Below, piece after piece: positions 1 to 8,806 of a stretch of 64,000 nt of DNA (position 1 is the stretch's first letter; the number at the start of each line of letters is the position of its first letter). Below the pieces are notes generated by a model. The model did not search any database. It saw only the letters and a list, made by a program, of their open reading frames with translations, and was not told the origin of the DNA. The DNA comes from Sulfurovum sp. 16-42-52 (GTDB lineage Bacteria > Campylobacterota > Campylobacteria > Campylobacterales > Sulfurovaceae): NCBI GenBank assembly GCA_002281755.1, contig NCHB01000005.1:1-64000 (forward strand). Direction: 5' to 3'. The position numbers and the translations under genes are program-made.

Positions 1-115
1 GATTTCAAAGAAAAATAGCTAAAAATTAGAGAGTTTATTTTTTAGATGCTACAATATTTGAAATCAGATGGATTCTTTGGGTTTTTCAGAGGGTTCAATC
101 ATAAAGAGAAAGGTT

Positions 116-670
116 TTAAAGCATACCTGTATGCTCAAGAAGTATCTTACAGCCTAAGCCGATGAGGATGAATCCGCCAAGCATTTCAGCTTTTGTCTCA
201 AGAAAAGAGCCGAGTTTTTTGCCGACATACACTGCGACAAAACACAGCCCGAATGTCACCACTCCTATCATCCCCACAGCTAACATCAACTCTGTTTTTA
301 AAAACACAAAGGTGACACCCACAGCCATCGCATCGATACTGGTTGCGATAGCAAGCGTGATGAGCGTTTTGTGCGAAAGGTCGGTTACCTCTTCGTCAAA
401 TTCATCTTTATACGCTTCGTAGAGCATCTTCGCTCCCAGTCCCGCAAGCAGCACAAAAGCGATCCAGTGGTCATACGCTTGAACATAGTCGGCAAATGTG
501 ATGCCAAGCAGATACCCCGCCAAAGGCATCACACCCTGAAAAAATCCAAAAACCGCTGCGATCCATACGATCTTGGGGAAAAGAAGCATTTTGTATTTTG
601 AACCTATAGCAATGGAGACCGCCACAGAGTCCATCGCCAACGCAACAGCAAGAATAAAAAGCATTTCCAT
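116..670 (-). CDS. mntP: MntP-type manganese efflux pump
   Basis: 184 residues, the usual MntP length, and almost entirely hydrophobic with about six membrane segments. The two halves carry related motifs, AMDSVAVSIAIG near residue 12 and SIDAMAVGVTF near residue 110, matching the internal duplication with membrane-embedded Asp residues known in MntP/YebN. The family exports Mn(II) across the inner membrane. The start follows an AGGA box, and a TATAAT lies on the minus strand about 30 bases upstream (697-702). The leader is only about 20 bases, so it cannot hold the yybP-ykoY manganese riboswitch found before mntP in some bacteria. Stands alone. Confidence 0.88.
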   Translation of the reverse strand: MEMLFILAVALAMDSVAVSIAIGSKYKMLLFPKIVWIAAVFGFFQGVMPLAGYLLGITFADYVQAYDHWIAFVLLAGLGAKMLYEAYKDEFDEEVTDLSHKTLITLAIATSIDAMAVGVTFVFLKTELMLAVGMIGVVTFGLCFVAVYVGKKLGSFLETKAEMLGGFILIGLGCKILLEHTGML

Positions 671-696
671 AAATGTATCCTGTAAAAAAGTGTGGG

Positions 697-702
697 ATTA
701 TA
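697..702 (-). promoter_or_regulatory. Putative -10 box of mntP
   Basis: On the minus strand this reads TATAAT within GCGCTATAATCC, about 27 bases before the mntP start. No convincing -35 box is visible, as is common in Campylobacterota. Inferred from sequence only. Confidence 0.45.
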
Positions 703-754
703 GCGCAGGGTTGTGTAGGGCTAGGGTTTGTTGTCTATTTTACTCACCATCTCG

Positions 755-976
755 TTAATGACTTTTTAAAATCTCATCTTGCAGTTTTTGTATATCGCTT
801 AAGATTGTTTGATGAACAACCACATCTCTTTCTAGGAGTTTTTCTTGTGCTGTTTTAAATTTTTCGGTAGTCGCTATCGTGAGGATTTCCCTATATTTTG
901 ATGAAGATTTAAATTCGTTTGATTTTTGTAAAAATTCTGCATTTATATTTTGCTGTAAATACTCTTCAACACTCAT
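755..976 (-). CDS. Small hypothetical protein after zeta-like kinase
   Basis: 73 residues, mainly charged and predicted helical, with no recognised domain. Its start overlaps the stop of the upstream zeta-toxin-like gene by 4 bases, so the two are surely co-translated. That position suggests a partner or antitoxin, but classical epsilon antitoxins precede zeta and are not similar to this protein, so this is inference only. Last gene of the operon type IIG enzyme - kinase - small protein. Confidence 0.6.
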   Translation of the reverse strand: MSVEEYLQQNINAEFLQKSNEFKSSSKYREILTIATTEKFKTAQEKLLERDVVVHQTILSDIQKLQDEILKSH

Positions 977-1623
977 ACTATTTCCTTTTCAAGTAGCTCT
1001 AAAAATCTATTTTCATCAATATTTTTGTGTATTTTACCATTTTCTCTATCCAAAAGATTTAAAATGATTGCGTCTTTGAATGTTGATTTTATATAGAGTG
1101 TAGTATCAAAAGATCCTTTCATCGTCCTCTTTACTACCTCCATAGGCACTTTTCTTTTTGTTACAGATTCTCTTTTTTGAGCAAACACATAACACGCTTC
1201 AAGTTTCCTAAAAATATAGTTTATCTCTATGACATACTCTTTGTCTAGGAGTCTTTGAATATTACTTTGAGCCATGGTTGGCTCTGCAAAATTTGAGTCC
1301 ATAATAAGCGAATAACCATTTTTGGTAGCTTTATCGAAGACCCAATTCACACCTTTAGAAGCTGGTTTTTGATACTCACTGGCGTTTGTTCCATTGTATC
1401 CGATAGGTGCAAAATAATCTCTTACGTCATCTATGTCGATATGAAGCAAAAAATGCTCTTTTGTTTTTCGGCTAATTGCATACTCTGTTTTACCTGCACC
1501 ACTTGCACCTGCGGTGAATATAGCCGTTTTAATATCCTGAACTTGATACCCAAAAGTATGTGCATTTAAAAACTTTTTTTTATTTACTTTTAAATACTCA
1601 AGCGCTTTTTCCTGGGTATTCAT
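973..1623 (-). CDS. Zeta-toxin family P-loop kinase
   Basis: About 216 residues from the chosen ATG. A Walker A loop GASGAGKT lies near residue 40, followed by the IDIDDVRDYF segment and DSNFAEP, an order typical of zeta toxins and related polynucleotide or sugar kinases. Zeta toxins phosphorylate UDP-N-acetylglucosamine; whether this one does is unknown. The start at 1623 is preferred over the upstream in-frame ATG because GGAGGGG sits just before it. It begins one base after the stop of the type IIG gene and overlaps the next small gene, so all three form one operon. No classical epsilon antitoxin is present. Confidence 0.75.
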   Translation of the reverse strand: MNTQEKALEYLKVNKKKFLNAHTFGYQVQDIKTAIFTAGASGAGKTEYAISRKTKEHFLLHIDIDDVRDYFAPIGYNGTNASEYQKPASKGVNWVFDKATKNGYSLIMDSNFAEPTMAQSNIQRLLDKEYVIEINYIFRKLEACYVFAQKRESVTKRKVPMEVVKRTMKGSFDTTLYIKSTFKDAIILNLLDRENGKIHKNIDENRFLELLEKEIV

Positions 1624-1624
1624 A

Positions 1625-4540
1625 TCATTTCCCCTCCACAACCGCTATCTCATCCTCACTCAACCCATAAAGCGCATACACTCTTCCATCTATCTCTTTT
1701 TCATACTCAATGAGCCGATTTTCCATAGTTTCTATCTCTTTTTTGAGTTTGATTTCACGGTCGAAGTTGTTGTTTTTGATGGCATCTTCTAGGAGAGTTT
1801 TATACTCTTTGATTTTTGGTTTTATTTCTAGGATTTCATCGACGAGATTGATGAATGGTGTTTCATCGTCTGCTATAGCTATGGGTAAAAGTTCGAGTTT
1901 ATACTTTTTCCATAATATTGTACCCTGTCCAGTTGTCACAGATATTTTAGAAAAGTACCATTCTGAAAGTTTTGAATTAAGTATTGCAAGCAAATATTTT
2001 GGTTTTTCACCCGTCATAATAAATATTTTGTCATTTCCATAGAGGTTGTTTTCTTCATAAGCAAAATTTGGTTTATCCGATATTTCGCCCCAAACGATTT
2101 TTGGCTTTTCAAAATCTTGCCAATAGGCAGTTTTGTCTTGTGTTTCAAACCAAGCATTTGTTGTTTTTTTACGACTTCCTATTTCTCCACTTTGGTCAAG
2201 TCTAGCTCCAAAACTTTCCAAATACGTTCTAACGGCTGGATATTCTTCAATCAAAACATTCAAGGATGGAAGTGTTGTCACCATCCATTGTTCTGCCCAA
2301 TTCGTCGCATATTTTTGTACATCCCGACCACGCAAGATAGGCTTGATAATCTCGGCTGATTTTGCATCTCGTGCAACCAATTCATCTCTTTTTGCTGTGT
2401 CGATGATAAACGCTTCATTAAAACCCGTTAAAATGCCTCGGTTTATAGATATATCCCACTCTTTGAGCGGTTTACCGATGGTCTCGATACGATGCATCAA
2501 CAGCTCTTCACTATTATCACCTTTACTATTTTCTATAGCTTCTATGATGCTGTCTGCACTGGCTGATTGTGTTTTAAAATTGCGAATATGCACCGTAGAA
2601 ATGGGCATCGACTCGTTATCTGGTCTGGAATGACGGATAACATTCACGATGCAACTCTCTACCGTTGCATCTTCAAACAGTTGCGTCCCTACAAAATTAA
2701 GCACTTCCGTTTGTCCGTTATTCTCCAAAAATCGCTTTAACGGTTCGCCGTACTTGGTTTTGAGCCAACTATTGGAGACTATAAACGAAAAGTGTTTGCC
2801 CTTAGCAGTGAGCCGTAACCCTTTTTCGATAAACAATGCCAATAAATCACCCGTTTTCTCAAAGACTTCAAACCCTGCATGAGCGTAATCAACATCTTTG
2901 ATTTTGTTAAGCGCAACATACGGCGGATTACCAATCACCACATCAAAACTACCTTCTTCAAACGGCATCGCCAAAAGTGAATTGGCACACACTATCTTAT
3001 CGGACAGATTTGTCAGTGTTCTGCCACTTTGCGCCGTGCGTAGCCACAAAGAGAGCCGTGCTATCTCCACGGCATCTTCGTTGATGTCCACACCATAAAG
3101 ATTGTGCTCCAAGATGTTGGTCTCGATGTCATAGAGGCTCAAGGCTTCGTTTTCGTAGGCGCGACGATACACATCGACATGCTCATGCTCGCGGATGAGA
3201 AACTCCAACGCTTGGTTGAGAAAGGCACCGCTCCCACACGCTGGGTCGAGGATCTTGAGGCTGAGTAGATAGTCTCTATATTTATAAATATTGTCTAAAA
3301 TTTGTTTCTCTTGTGCGGTGAGTTTTTTGGGGTTTGCGGGGTTTGGTACAGTGTGCAAGTCAAGTTCTGTTTTTTTCTCAGCACAAAGTTTGCCCAAAGT
3401 GTTTTCGACGATGTAGCGGGTGATGTACTCAGGGGTGTAAAACACGCCGTCTTTTTTACGTTTGGACTTTTTCTTGTCAAACGCCGTGTCGTTGATGGAG
3501 GCGTTCATCTCTTCAAGGTCAGTCAGAGACTGCTCGAAGATGTGCCCGAGGATGTTCACCGATATATCACTCACAAAGTCAAAATCGGAGAGCTTTTGTG
3601 CTTCCATGTCCAAGTACGCATCATCGATGATGAGCGAGTCGAGTAGGGCATCGCTGGCAAACAGTCCACCGTTGTAACGCGGTATGCTGAGTTTGCTGTT
3701 TCCTTCGTTGATGGCGTTGAAGTAAAACCTGTAGATGTCGTACAGCGTGTAAGAGGTAAACGCCTGATTTTGAAAATGCTCGCGTATCTCTTTGATGGTG
3801 TTGGCTCGCAGCAGACCTCTGTCTTCGGCAAAGAGTATGAAGATGATGCGGTCACAGAGCTTTTGGGTCAGACGAAGTAGGGTTTGCTTGTCTGTATCTA
3901 GGTTGTTTTGGACGATGTTCTCAAAGAGGTGGGTACGAAAGGCACTAAAGTCACGGTACAGGGCTTTGGAGATGGTCTGCTCAAAAGTGGATGATTTTTC
4001 TTTGAGTGTGAGCGGGATGTCTGCTTGGATGCTCTCGTAGCTTAGGAGCAGGTGCAGCGTCTTAAATGCTTCATAGGTGAGACTAAAAAGGCTAAACTTC
4101 TCATACGAGGTTTTTTTGTCGATGTAAAAACGCAGTTCATCAAAGTTGGAGATGATGATGTACTTCGAGTTGGCGTGTGAGTTGTGGTAGTTAAAGGCTT
4201 GAGCTTCTACCGCATCGAGATTTTTAGTCTTTTGGTCTTTGAGTTCGATGATGCCTCTGATCTCACCGTTAATAATGATGGCACCATCAGCTTTTTTACC
4301 GTCGGTTTCATTTTTCTTTTCTCGCTCAAGGTTGAAGTTTGATGGGTTGGTGCTGTCTAGCGTGTAGCCCAAACAGTTTTCAAAGACATCTTTGAGGAAA
4401 CCATCTTGGTACTTTTCTTCTTTGACAGTTTGGATGAAGTCTGTTTTGGCAAGGTAGTTTTGGTACGCTGCCCAACGGGGTGCGATGAGTGCTTCATCTT
4501 GTGTGTAAGTTTTCAGTACCGAGGGTGAAATGAGAGACAT
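1625..4540 (-). CDS. Type IIG restriction-modification enzyme (Eco57I-like)
   Basis: About 971 residues: one polypeptide that methylates adenine in a recognition site and cuts nearby DNA. N-terminal nuclease motif of PD-(D/E)xK type near residues 80-105 (KADGAI...IIELKDQK). SAM-binding motif DPACGSGAF is near residue 430, catalytic NPPY near 536, and the C-terminal half is the target-recognition part. The start at 4540 has an AAGGA box; the upstream in-frame ATG lacks one. The gene ends in LYGLSEDEIAVVEGK, and the codons for its last Glu-Gly (GAGGGG) also form the ribosome site of the zeta-like kinase. The recognition site cannot be read from sequence. Confidence 0.87.
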   Translation of the reverse strand: MSLISPSVLKTYTQDEALIAPRWAAYQNYLAKTDFIQTVKEEKYQDGFLKDVFENCLGYTLDSTNPSNFNLEREKKNETDGKKADGAIIINGEIRGIIELKDQKTKNLDAVEAQAFNYHNSHANSKYIIISNFDELRFYIDKKTSYEKFSLFSLTYEAFKTLHLLLSYESIQADIPLTLKEKSSTFEQTISKALYRDFSAFRTHLFENIVQNNLDTDKQTLLRLTQKLCDRIIFILFAEDRGLLRANTIKEIREHFQNQAFTSYTLYDIYRFYFNAINEGNSKLSIPRYNGGLFASDALLDSLIIDDAYLDMEAQKLSDFDFVSDISVNILGHIFEQSLTDLEEMNASINDTAFDKKKSKRKKDGVFYTPEYITRYIVENTLGKLCAEKKTELDLHTVPNPANPKKLTAQEKQILDNIYKYRDYLLSLKILDPACGSGAFLNQALEFLIREHEHVDVYRRAYENEALSLYDIETNILEHNLYGVDINEDAVEIARLSLWLRTAQSGRTLTNLSDKIVCANSLLAMPFEEGSFDVVIGNPPYVALNKIKDVDYAHAGFEVFEKTGDLLALFIEKGLRLTAKGKHFSFIVSNSWLKTKYGEPLKRFLENNGQTEVLNFVGTQLFEDATVESCIVNVIRHSRPDNESMPISTVHIRNFKTQSASADSIIEAIENSKGDNSEELLMHRIETIGKPLKEWDISINRGILTGFNEAFIIDTAKRDELVARDAKSAEIIKPILRGRDVQKYATNWAEQWMVTTLPSLNVLIEEYPAVRTYLESFGARLDQSGEIGSRKKTTNAWFETQDKTAYWQDFEKPKIVWGEISDKPNFAYEENNLYGNDKIFIMTGEKPKYLLAILNSKLSEWYFSKISVTTGQGTILWKKYKLELLPIAIADDETPFINLVDEILEIKPKIKEYKTLLEDAIKNNNFDREIKLKKEIETMENRLIEYEKEIDGRVYALYGLSEDEIAVVEGK

Positions 4541-4612
4541 AAAAGGTTTTTCCTTACTAAAATGAGTAAAAGAGTGTAGCCAAAACACCATTAAACTCTT
4601 TTGCTTTGCCTG

Positions 4613-4621
4613 TGCTATAAT
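4613..4621 (+). promoter_or_regulatory. Extended -10 promoter of comF operon
   Basis: TGCTATAAT, a perfect extended -10, 27 bases before the comF start. A weak TTAAAC at 4591 could act as -35. It is divergent from the type IIG operon. Confidence 0.6.
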
Positions 4622-4647
4622 CTGTGTTATTTTAAAGGAAATGCAGG

Positions 4648-5223
4648 ATGCGTTGCTACAGTTGTTCGCGGTTTAGTGTGCCTGTCATCTGTAAAACCTG
4701 CAGGGAAAATCTCTTTGCACCTACCATGGGTACACGCAAAGTAGGGACGCTGGATGTGATCAGCTTTTATAAGTACAGCAGCCTTGAAGCACTGCTTCAC
4801 ACCAAACACAAAGCTGAGGGTTACCGCATCTACAAAACATTGGCGAAGATGACGATGAAGCCGTTCATCGAAGAGTTCACTGAAGCCGATGACAGGATGG
4901 TCTACATCATAGGCATCGATGAGTACGTAAAAAGCGGGTACTCACACGTGGCACTGCTCACACGGGCGATGAAGACCAAACACTCTAAGCCTTTGCACGG
5001 GGCGTTGTTGGCGCAAAACAGAGTAAACTACGCAGGTAAGAGTTTGCAGTTTAGGCTGGAAAATCCCAGAGATTTTCACTATACAGGCAAAGCGGGCATT
5101 GATGTCATACTGGTTGATGACATCATCACCACGGGCATCACCCTGCAAGAGGCACAGAGTGTGTTGCTCTCGTATGGGGTCAATGTGCTTTTTGCCTTAA
5201 CGCTAGCCGATGTACAGGAGTAA
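4648..5223 (+). CDS. comF: ComF-family phosphoribosyltransferase-like protein
   Basis: 191 residues. An N-terminal zinc ribbon (CYSC near residue 3, CKTC near 16) is followed by a phosphoribosyltransferase fold whose PRPP-binding loop VILVDDIITTGIT is near residue 155. This is the standard ComF layout. In naturally competent bacteria ComF supports uptake or processing of transforming DNA; its biochemical reaction is not settled. An AAGGA box precedes the start. It is followed after 5 bases by the LRR gene, so the two are probably co-transcribed. Confidence 0.83.
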   Translation: MRCYSCSRFSVPVICKTCRENLFAPTMGTRKVGTLDVISFYKYSSLEALLHTKHKAEGYRIYKTLAKMTMKPFIEEFTEADDRMVYIIGIDEYVKSGYSHVALLTRAMKTKHSKPLHGALLAQNRVNYAGKSLQFRLENPRDFHYTGKAGIDVILVDDIITTGITLQEAQSVLLSYGVNVLFALTLADVQE

Positions 5224-5228
5224 AAAAG

Positions 5229-6128
5229 GTGAAAACAGATGTTTGGATGGAGAGACTTTGGGAATGGGCGGAGCAGAAACAGATAGATGAGCGTGCTTTA
5301 CCCAGAGAAAAAGAGGCACTCAGCACACTTTCTAAACTGGTACTCATCGGTCACACACTGCATGAACTACCACCCGAACTGGGGCAGCTCAAAAGCCTCA
5401 AGTATCTGCACATAGAAGATAAAACCCTGACTTCTCTTCCACCTCAGATAGGACAGCTTCTGCATCTGGAAACACTCATACTCGAAGAGTGCAGGCTTAG
5501 CGCTTTGCCACAAGAGATAGGCGCGTTAAAGCAACTCCAGGAGCTTCATCTTGGAGACAATGCACTTACTTTTCTGCCTCAAGAGATAGGAGCGTTACAC
5601 TCTCTCAAAACACTTGACTTGCATGGTAATGCACTCTTGGCATTGCCACAAGAAATAGGGCAGTTGAAACATCTTGAACGACTGGACATCGCAAACAATG
5701 GACTAAAAACGTTACCCCATGAGATAGGGCATTTGAAAGCATTGAGAGAGCTTGACGTACGAGGTAATGCACTTACGCAGCTACCTAAAGAGATAGGGCT
5801 TTTAAACCATCTTGCCTATCTGGTGTGTCGTAAAAATGAGCTCACAAGCCTACCCAAAGAGACAGGAGAACTTCACAGGCTTGAGATACTCGATGCAGCA
5901 GACAACAACATCCAAGCTTTACCAAACGAGATAGGAGGGCTAGAGCGTCTTACGGTGCTTGTGCTCAGCGGTAATGCATTGATGGAACTGCCCAAAGAGT
6001 TGACACAGCTGACACAGCTTCGTGAGCTTGATCTGCGCCATACGCCGATTTTGGAAGTTCCACGTGAAATTCAAGCGCTTTCAAGCCTTACTAAGCTTCG
6101 ATTGGATATAAAAAAAGATACACACTAA
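5229..6128 (+). CDS. Leucine-rich repeat protein
   Basis: 299 residues. After about 45 residues the protein consists of roughly ten 23-residue leucine-rich repeats of pattern LPQEIGxLxxLxxLDLxxN. The repeats form a curved solenoid that usually binds a protein. There is no signal peptide, membrane segment, kinase or GTPase domain, so it is probably cytoplasmic and its partner is unknown. The start is GTG, chosen because AGGAG lies 8 bases before it. It sits between comF and the metal exporter with short gaps (5 and 9 bases), suggesting one transcript. Confidence 0.8.
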   Translation: MKTDVWMERLWEWAEQKQIDERALPREKEALSTLSKLVLIGHTLHELPPELGQLKSLKYLHIEDKTLTSLPPQIGQLLHLETLILEECRLSALPQEIGALKQLQELHLGDNALTFLPQEIGALHSLKTLDLHGNALLALPQEIGQLKHLERLDIANNGLKTLPHEIGHLKALRELDVRGNALTQLPKEIGLLNHLAYLVCRKNELTSLPKETGELHRLEILDAADNNIQALPNEIGGLERLTVLVLSGNALMELPKELTQLTQLRELDLRHTPILEVPREIQALSSLTKLRLDIKKDTH

Positions 6129-6137
6129 GGAAAGACC

Positions 6138-7214
6138 ATGGAACACCTCACACTTTACATCGAAGCACTCATAGAGCTGAGCAATGCGATGGCACCGTAT
6201 ATACTCTTTGGTTTGCTGTTTGCAGGGCTGTTGCATGTATGGGTTCCCCAAACGCTGGTGACAAAACATCTAGGCAAAGAGAGCATCTCTTCTGTCATCA
6301 AAGCAACGCTTTTTGGCATCCCTTTGCCTGTGTGTTCGTGTGGGGTCATCCCTTTGGCTACAAGCATCAAAAAAAGCGGTGCCAGCAAAGGCGCAACACT
6401 CTCTTTTCTCATCTCTACACCCATCACCGGAGTGGATTCTATCTTGGCAACGTACGGGATATTTGGATGGGTATTTACCCTGTACCGCGTCTTTTCTTCG
6501 ATGGTCATCGCCATGGCAGCAGGCATCTTGACAAACTTGTTTGACAGTGAAGAAAAACCCTTACCCAAAACCGGTTTTAGCACAACAAAACCCCTTCAGA
6601 CATTCTCAGCCGTCTTACCTATGCAGAGCAAAGAAGAGGTAAGTTGTTGCAGCACCGGATCTTGCGCGGACGAGAAAAAACCATTTTGGCTCACTGCTGC
6701 ACTACGCTATGCATTTATCACTTTGCTCGGTGACATCGCCAAACCACTTCTGTGGGGACTGCTGATTGGCGCACTTATCACTGTTGCCATTCCTCAAAAC
6801 ATTTCAGATATTCTTGTGGAGTACAGTTGGCTTTCGTATCTTATCGTGGTAGCCATTGCCGTGCCGATGTATGTGTGCGCGACTGCTTCTTTGCCCATCG
6901 CTGCGGGGTTGATGCTCTCAGGTGTGAGCGCGGGTGCAGCTTTTGTGTTTTTGTGCGCAGGACCGGCTACCAACACCGTTACCATCGGTGTAGTCAAAAA
7001 GATGCTTGGAACACGTTCACTTGTGATTTACCTAGGCAGTATCATCATAGGGAGTGTACTTTTTGGTTTGGGTTTGGATGCCGTGTTTTTGGCTTCTGAC
7101 ATCAACCCTGCAAGCTTGGTGCACCTGCACGAAGAAGGAGGACTTCTTTCTATGCTGAGTTCAGTGGTGTTGTGGGGTCTTGTTGTGTATCTGCTGACTA
7201 GAAAAAAAGCTTAG
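6138..7214 (+). CDS. SO_0444-family Cu/Zn efflux permease
   Basis: 358 residues with about eight to ten membrane segments. Signature features are PVCSCGVIPLA near residue 60, the STPITGVDS segment near 100, and a cytoplasmic loop with a Cys cluster (SCCSTGSC) near residue 175. Family knowledge assigns these permeases to export of soft metals (Cu or Zn). The gene converges on znuB and the two coding regions overlap by 4 bases at their stops. Metal specificity is inferred from family and from the neighbouring zinc importer. Confidence 0.8.
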   Translation: MEHLTLYIEALIELSNAMAPYILFGLLFAGLLHVWVPQTLVTKHLGKESISSVIKATLFGIPLPVCSCGVIPLATSIKKSGASKGATLSFLISTPITGVDSILATYGIFGWVFTLYRVFSSMVIAMAAGILTNLFDSEEKPLPKTGFSTTKPLQTFSAVLPMQSKEEVSCCSTGSCADEKKPFWLTAALRYAFITLLGDIAKPLLWGLLIGALITVAIPQNISDILVEYSWLSYLIVVAIAVPMYVCATASLPIAAGLMLSGVSAGAAFVFLCAGPATNTVTIGVVKKMLGTRSLVIYLGSIIIGSVLFGLGLDAVFLASDINPASLVHLHEEGGLLSMLSSVVLWGLVVYLLTRKKA

Positions 7215-8014
7215 TTTTTAGACCTGTAAACAAGCAAAAACACCCCCAAAGAAAGTGCGGATACCATGATAATCGAAGCACCTGAGGTGAGGTTGTAGGT
7301 GTAGGAGAGCCACAGTCCTGCAAGGGTAAATAGCGTTGCGATGAGACCTGAGACAAACATCATCGAAAAAAGAGACTTGGAGAGCTTCTCCGCGATATAC
7401 ACGGGGATAGTCAGCATCGCGATGACCAAGATGAGACCCACCACTTTGATGGCGATGACCACTGTCAGCGCAGAGAGTATGAGAATCAGCGTATAAAAAA
7501 AGGTGACATTGACCCCGCGAAGGCTAGCATACTCAGAGTCATAAGAGACAGCCAATATATCTCTGTACCACACTGTCACCACTGCCAGGATGATGGCTAA
7601 GAGTGCTCCCATAAACCAAAGATCTTCAGAACTTACCGCCAAGATAGAGCCAAAAAGGTACGACATCAGATCGACATTGTACCCAGGGGTAAGGTCAACC
7701 AAGATGACCCCGATTGCCATACCCACTGCCCAGATAAGCCCAATGAAAGTGTCCATGCGATGGCGTTTTTTGAGCGTGAGTGCGGCGATGAGCAAGGCTG
7801 ACCCCACGGCAAACAACGATGCACCCAAAAAGATAGGCAATCCAAAATAAACCGCCATCCCGATGCCGCCGTAAGAGGTATGCGCGATGCCTCCGGCTAA
7901 AAATACCATACGGTTGACCACGATGAGTGAACCGATAATCCCCGCTGCAAAAGAGACCAAGATGCCAGCAAGCAGGGCATGCTGCATAAAGTCAAAACTT
8001 AAGGCTTCTATCAT
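7211..8014 (-). CDS. znuB: Zinc ABC transporter permease
   Basis: About 267 residues with seven or more membrane segments, the ABC-3 (ZnuB/MntB) permease type. The start at 8014 is chosen because its ATG overlaps the znuC stop as ATGA and a GGAGG lies 9 bases upstream; an in-frame ATG 15 bases earlier lacks this spacing. It forms the membrane channel with ZnuC and ZnuA. Translationally coupled to znuC. Its last codons overlap the end of the convergent metal exporter. Confidence 0.88.
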   Translation of the reverse strand: MIEALSFDFMQHALLAGILVSFAAGIIGSLIVVNRMVFLAGGIAHTSYGGIGMAVYFGLPIFLGASLFAVGSALLIAALTLKKRHRMDTFIGLIWAVGMAIGVILVDLTPGYNVDLMSYLFGSILAVSSEDLWFMGALLAIILAVVTVWYRDILAVSYDSEYASLRGVNVTFFYTLILILSALTVVIAIKVVGLILVIAMLTIPVYIAEKLSKSLFSMMFVSGLIATLFTLAGLWLSYTYNLTSGASIIMVSALSLGVFLLVYRSKN

Positions 8015-8805
8015 GGCTTTAGCCTCCATTTGGGTTCAGTCTCACAGCTGTCACAACTCTTAGGTGCTAACATTTGCAGCAGTTCTATCTCACAGAAATG
8101 CTCTTTGTCACCATGCGTATGGAAAGTACTTTGTTTATCTGAGATGTCATGGTAAGAGAGGGTTTTGTTGACATGGGCTGCTTTGTTTGCGTACTCAAGT
8201 ACGACAGAGATATCATGACTTACTACGATGATGGTAATCTGTTTATTGAGTTCTCTAAGTAACTCATAGATGCTTCTTTGTCCTGTGATGTCGATGCTTG
8301 AAGTGGGTTCGTCCAGTATGAGGATGCTGGGGTTGGCGCAGAGTGCACGAGCTATCATGACACGTTGGCGTTGTCCGCCTGAGAGTGAACCGATCTTGGT
8401 TTGGGCAAACTCCTGCATGCCCACCTGCGCTAAGGCACCCATCGCACAGGACATTTCATCTTTGCCGTAGCCAAAAAGCGGTCTTTTGCCTTCTATGTGC
8501 CCCATCATGACCACCTCTATGACTTTGATGGGAAAATCAGTGTTGATGTTGGTGTTTTGCGGTACATAACCGATGTGTTTGAGGCTTTGGGAAGGTTTTT
8601 TACCTTCTATGATGATAGTGCCTGATTGAAGAGGGTTGATGCCAAGGATGAGTTTAAGTAAAGTGGATTTTCCGCCGCCGTTTGGGCCGATGATGGCTAG
8701 AAAATCTTTTGCTTCAACACTAAGATTGATATTTTCAAGTATGATCTGCTTATCATACGCAAAACTAAGGTCTTTAATTTCTATGACAGGATTTTGAACA
8801 GACAT
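8011..8805 (-). CDS. znuC: Zinc ABC transporter ATP-binding protein
   Basis: 264 residues. Walker A GPNGGGKST near residue 39, signature LSGGQRQRVMIARAL near 140 and Walker B LILDEPTSS near 162 define the ABC ATPase. It powers uptake through ZnuB. The C-terminal tail holds several His and Cys residues (HTHGDKEH, CDSCE) that could bind metal; this is an observation, not a known regulator. Starts one base after the znuA stop. Confidence 0.9.
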   Translation of the reverse strand: MSVQNPVIEIKDLSFAYDKQIILENINLSVEAKDFLAIIGPNGGGKSTLLKLILGINPLQSGTIIIEGKKPSQSLKHIGYVPQNTNINTDFPIKVIEVVMMGHIEGKRPLFGYGKDEMSCAMGALAQVGMQEFAQTKIGSLSGGQRQRVMIARALCANPSILILDEPTSSIDITGQRSIYELLRELNKQITIIVVSHDISVVLEYANKAAHVNKTLSYHDISDKQSTFHTHGDKEHFCEIELLQMLAPKSCDSCETEPKWRLKP

Positions 8806-8806
8806 C

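Noticed and set aside
671-754. Manganese riboswitch before mntP
   Set aside because: The distance from the likely -10 to the start is only about 27 bases, too short for the riboswitch.
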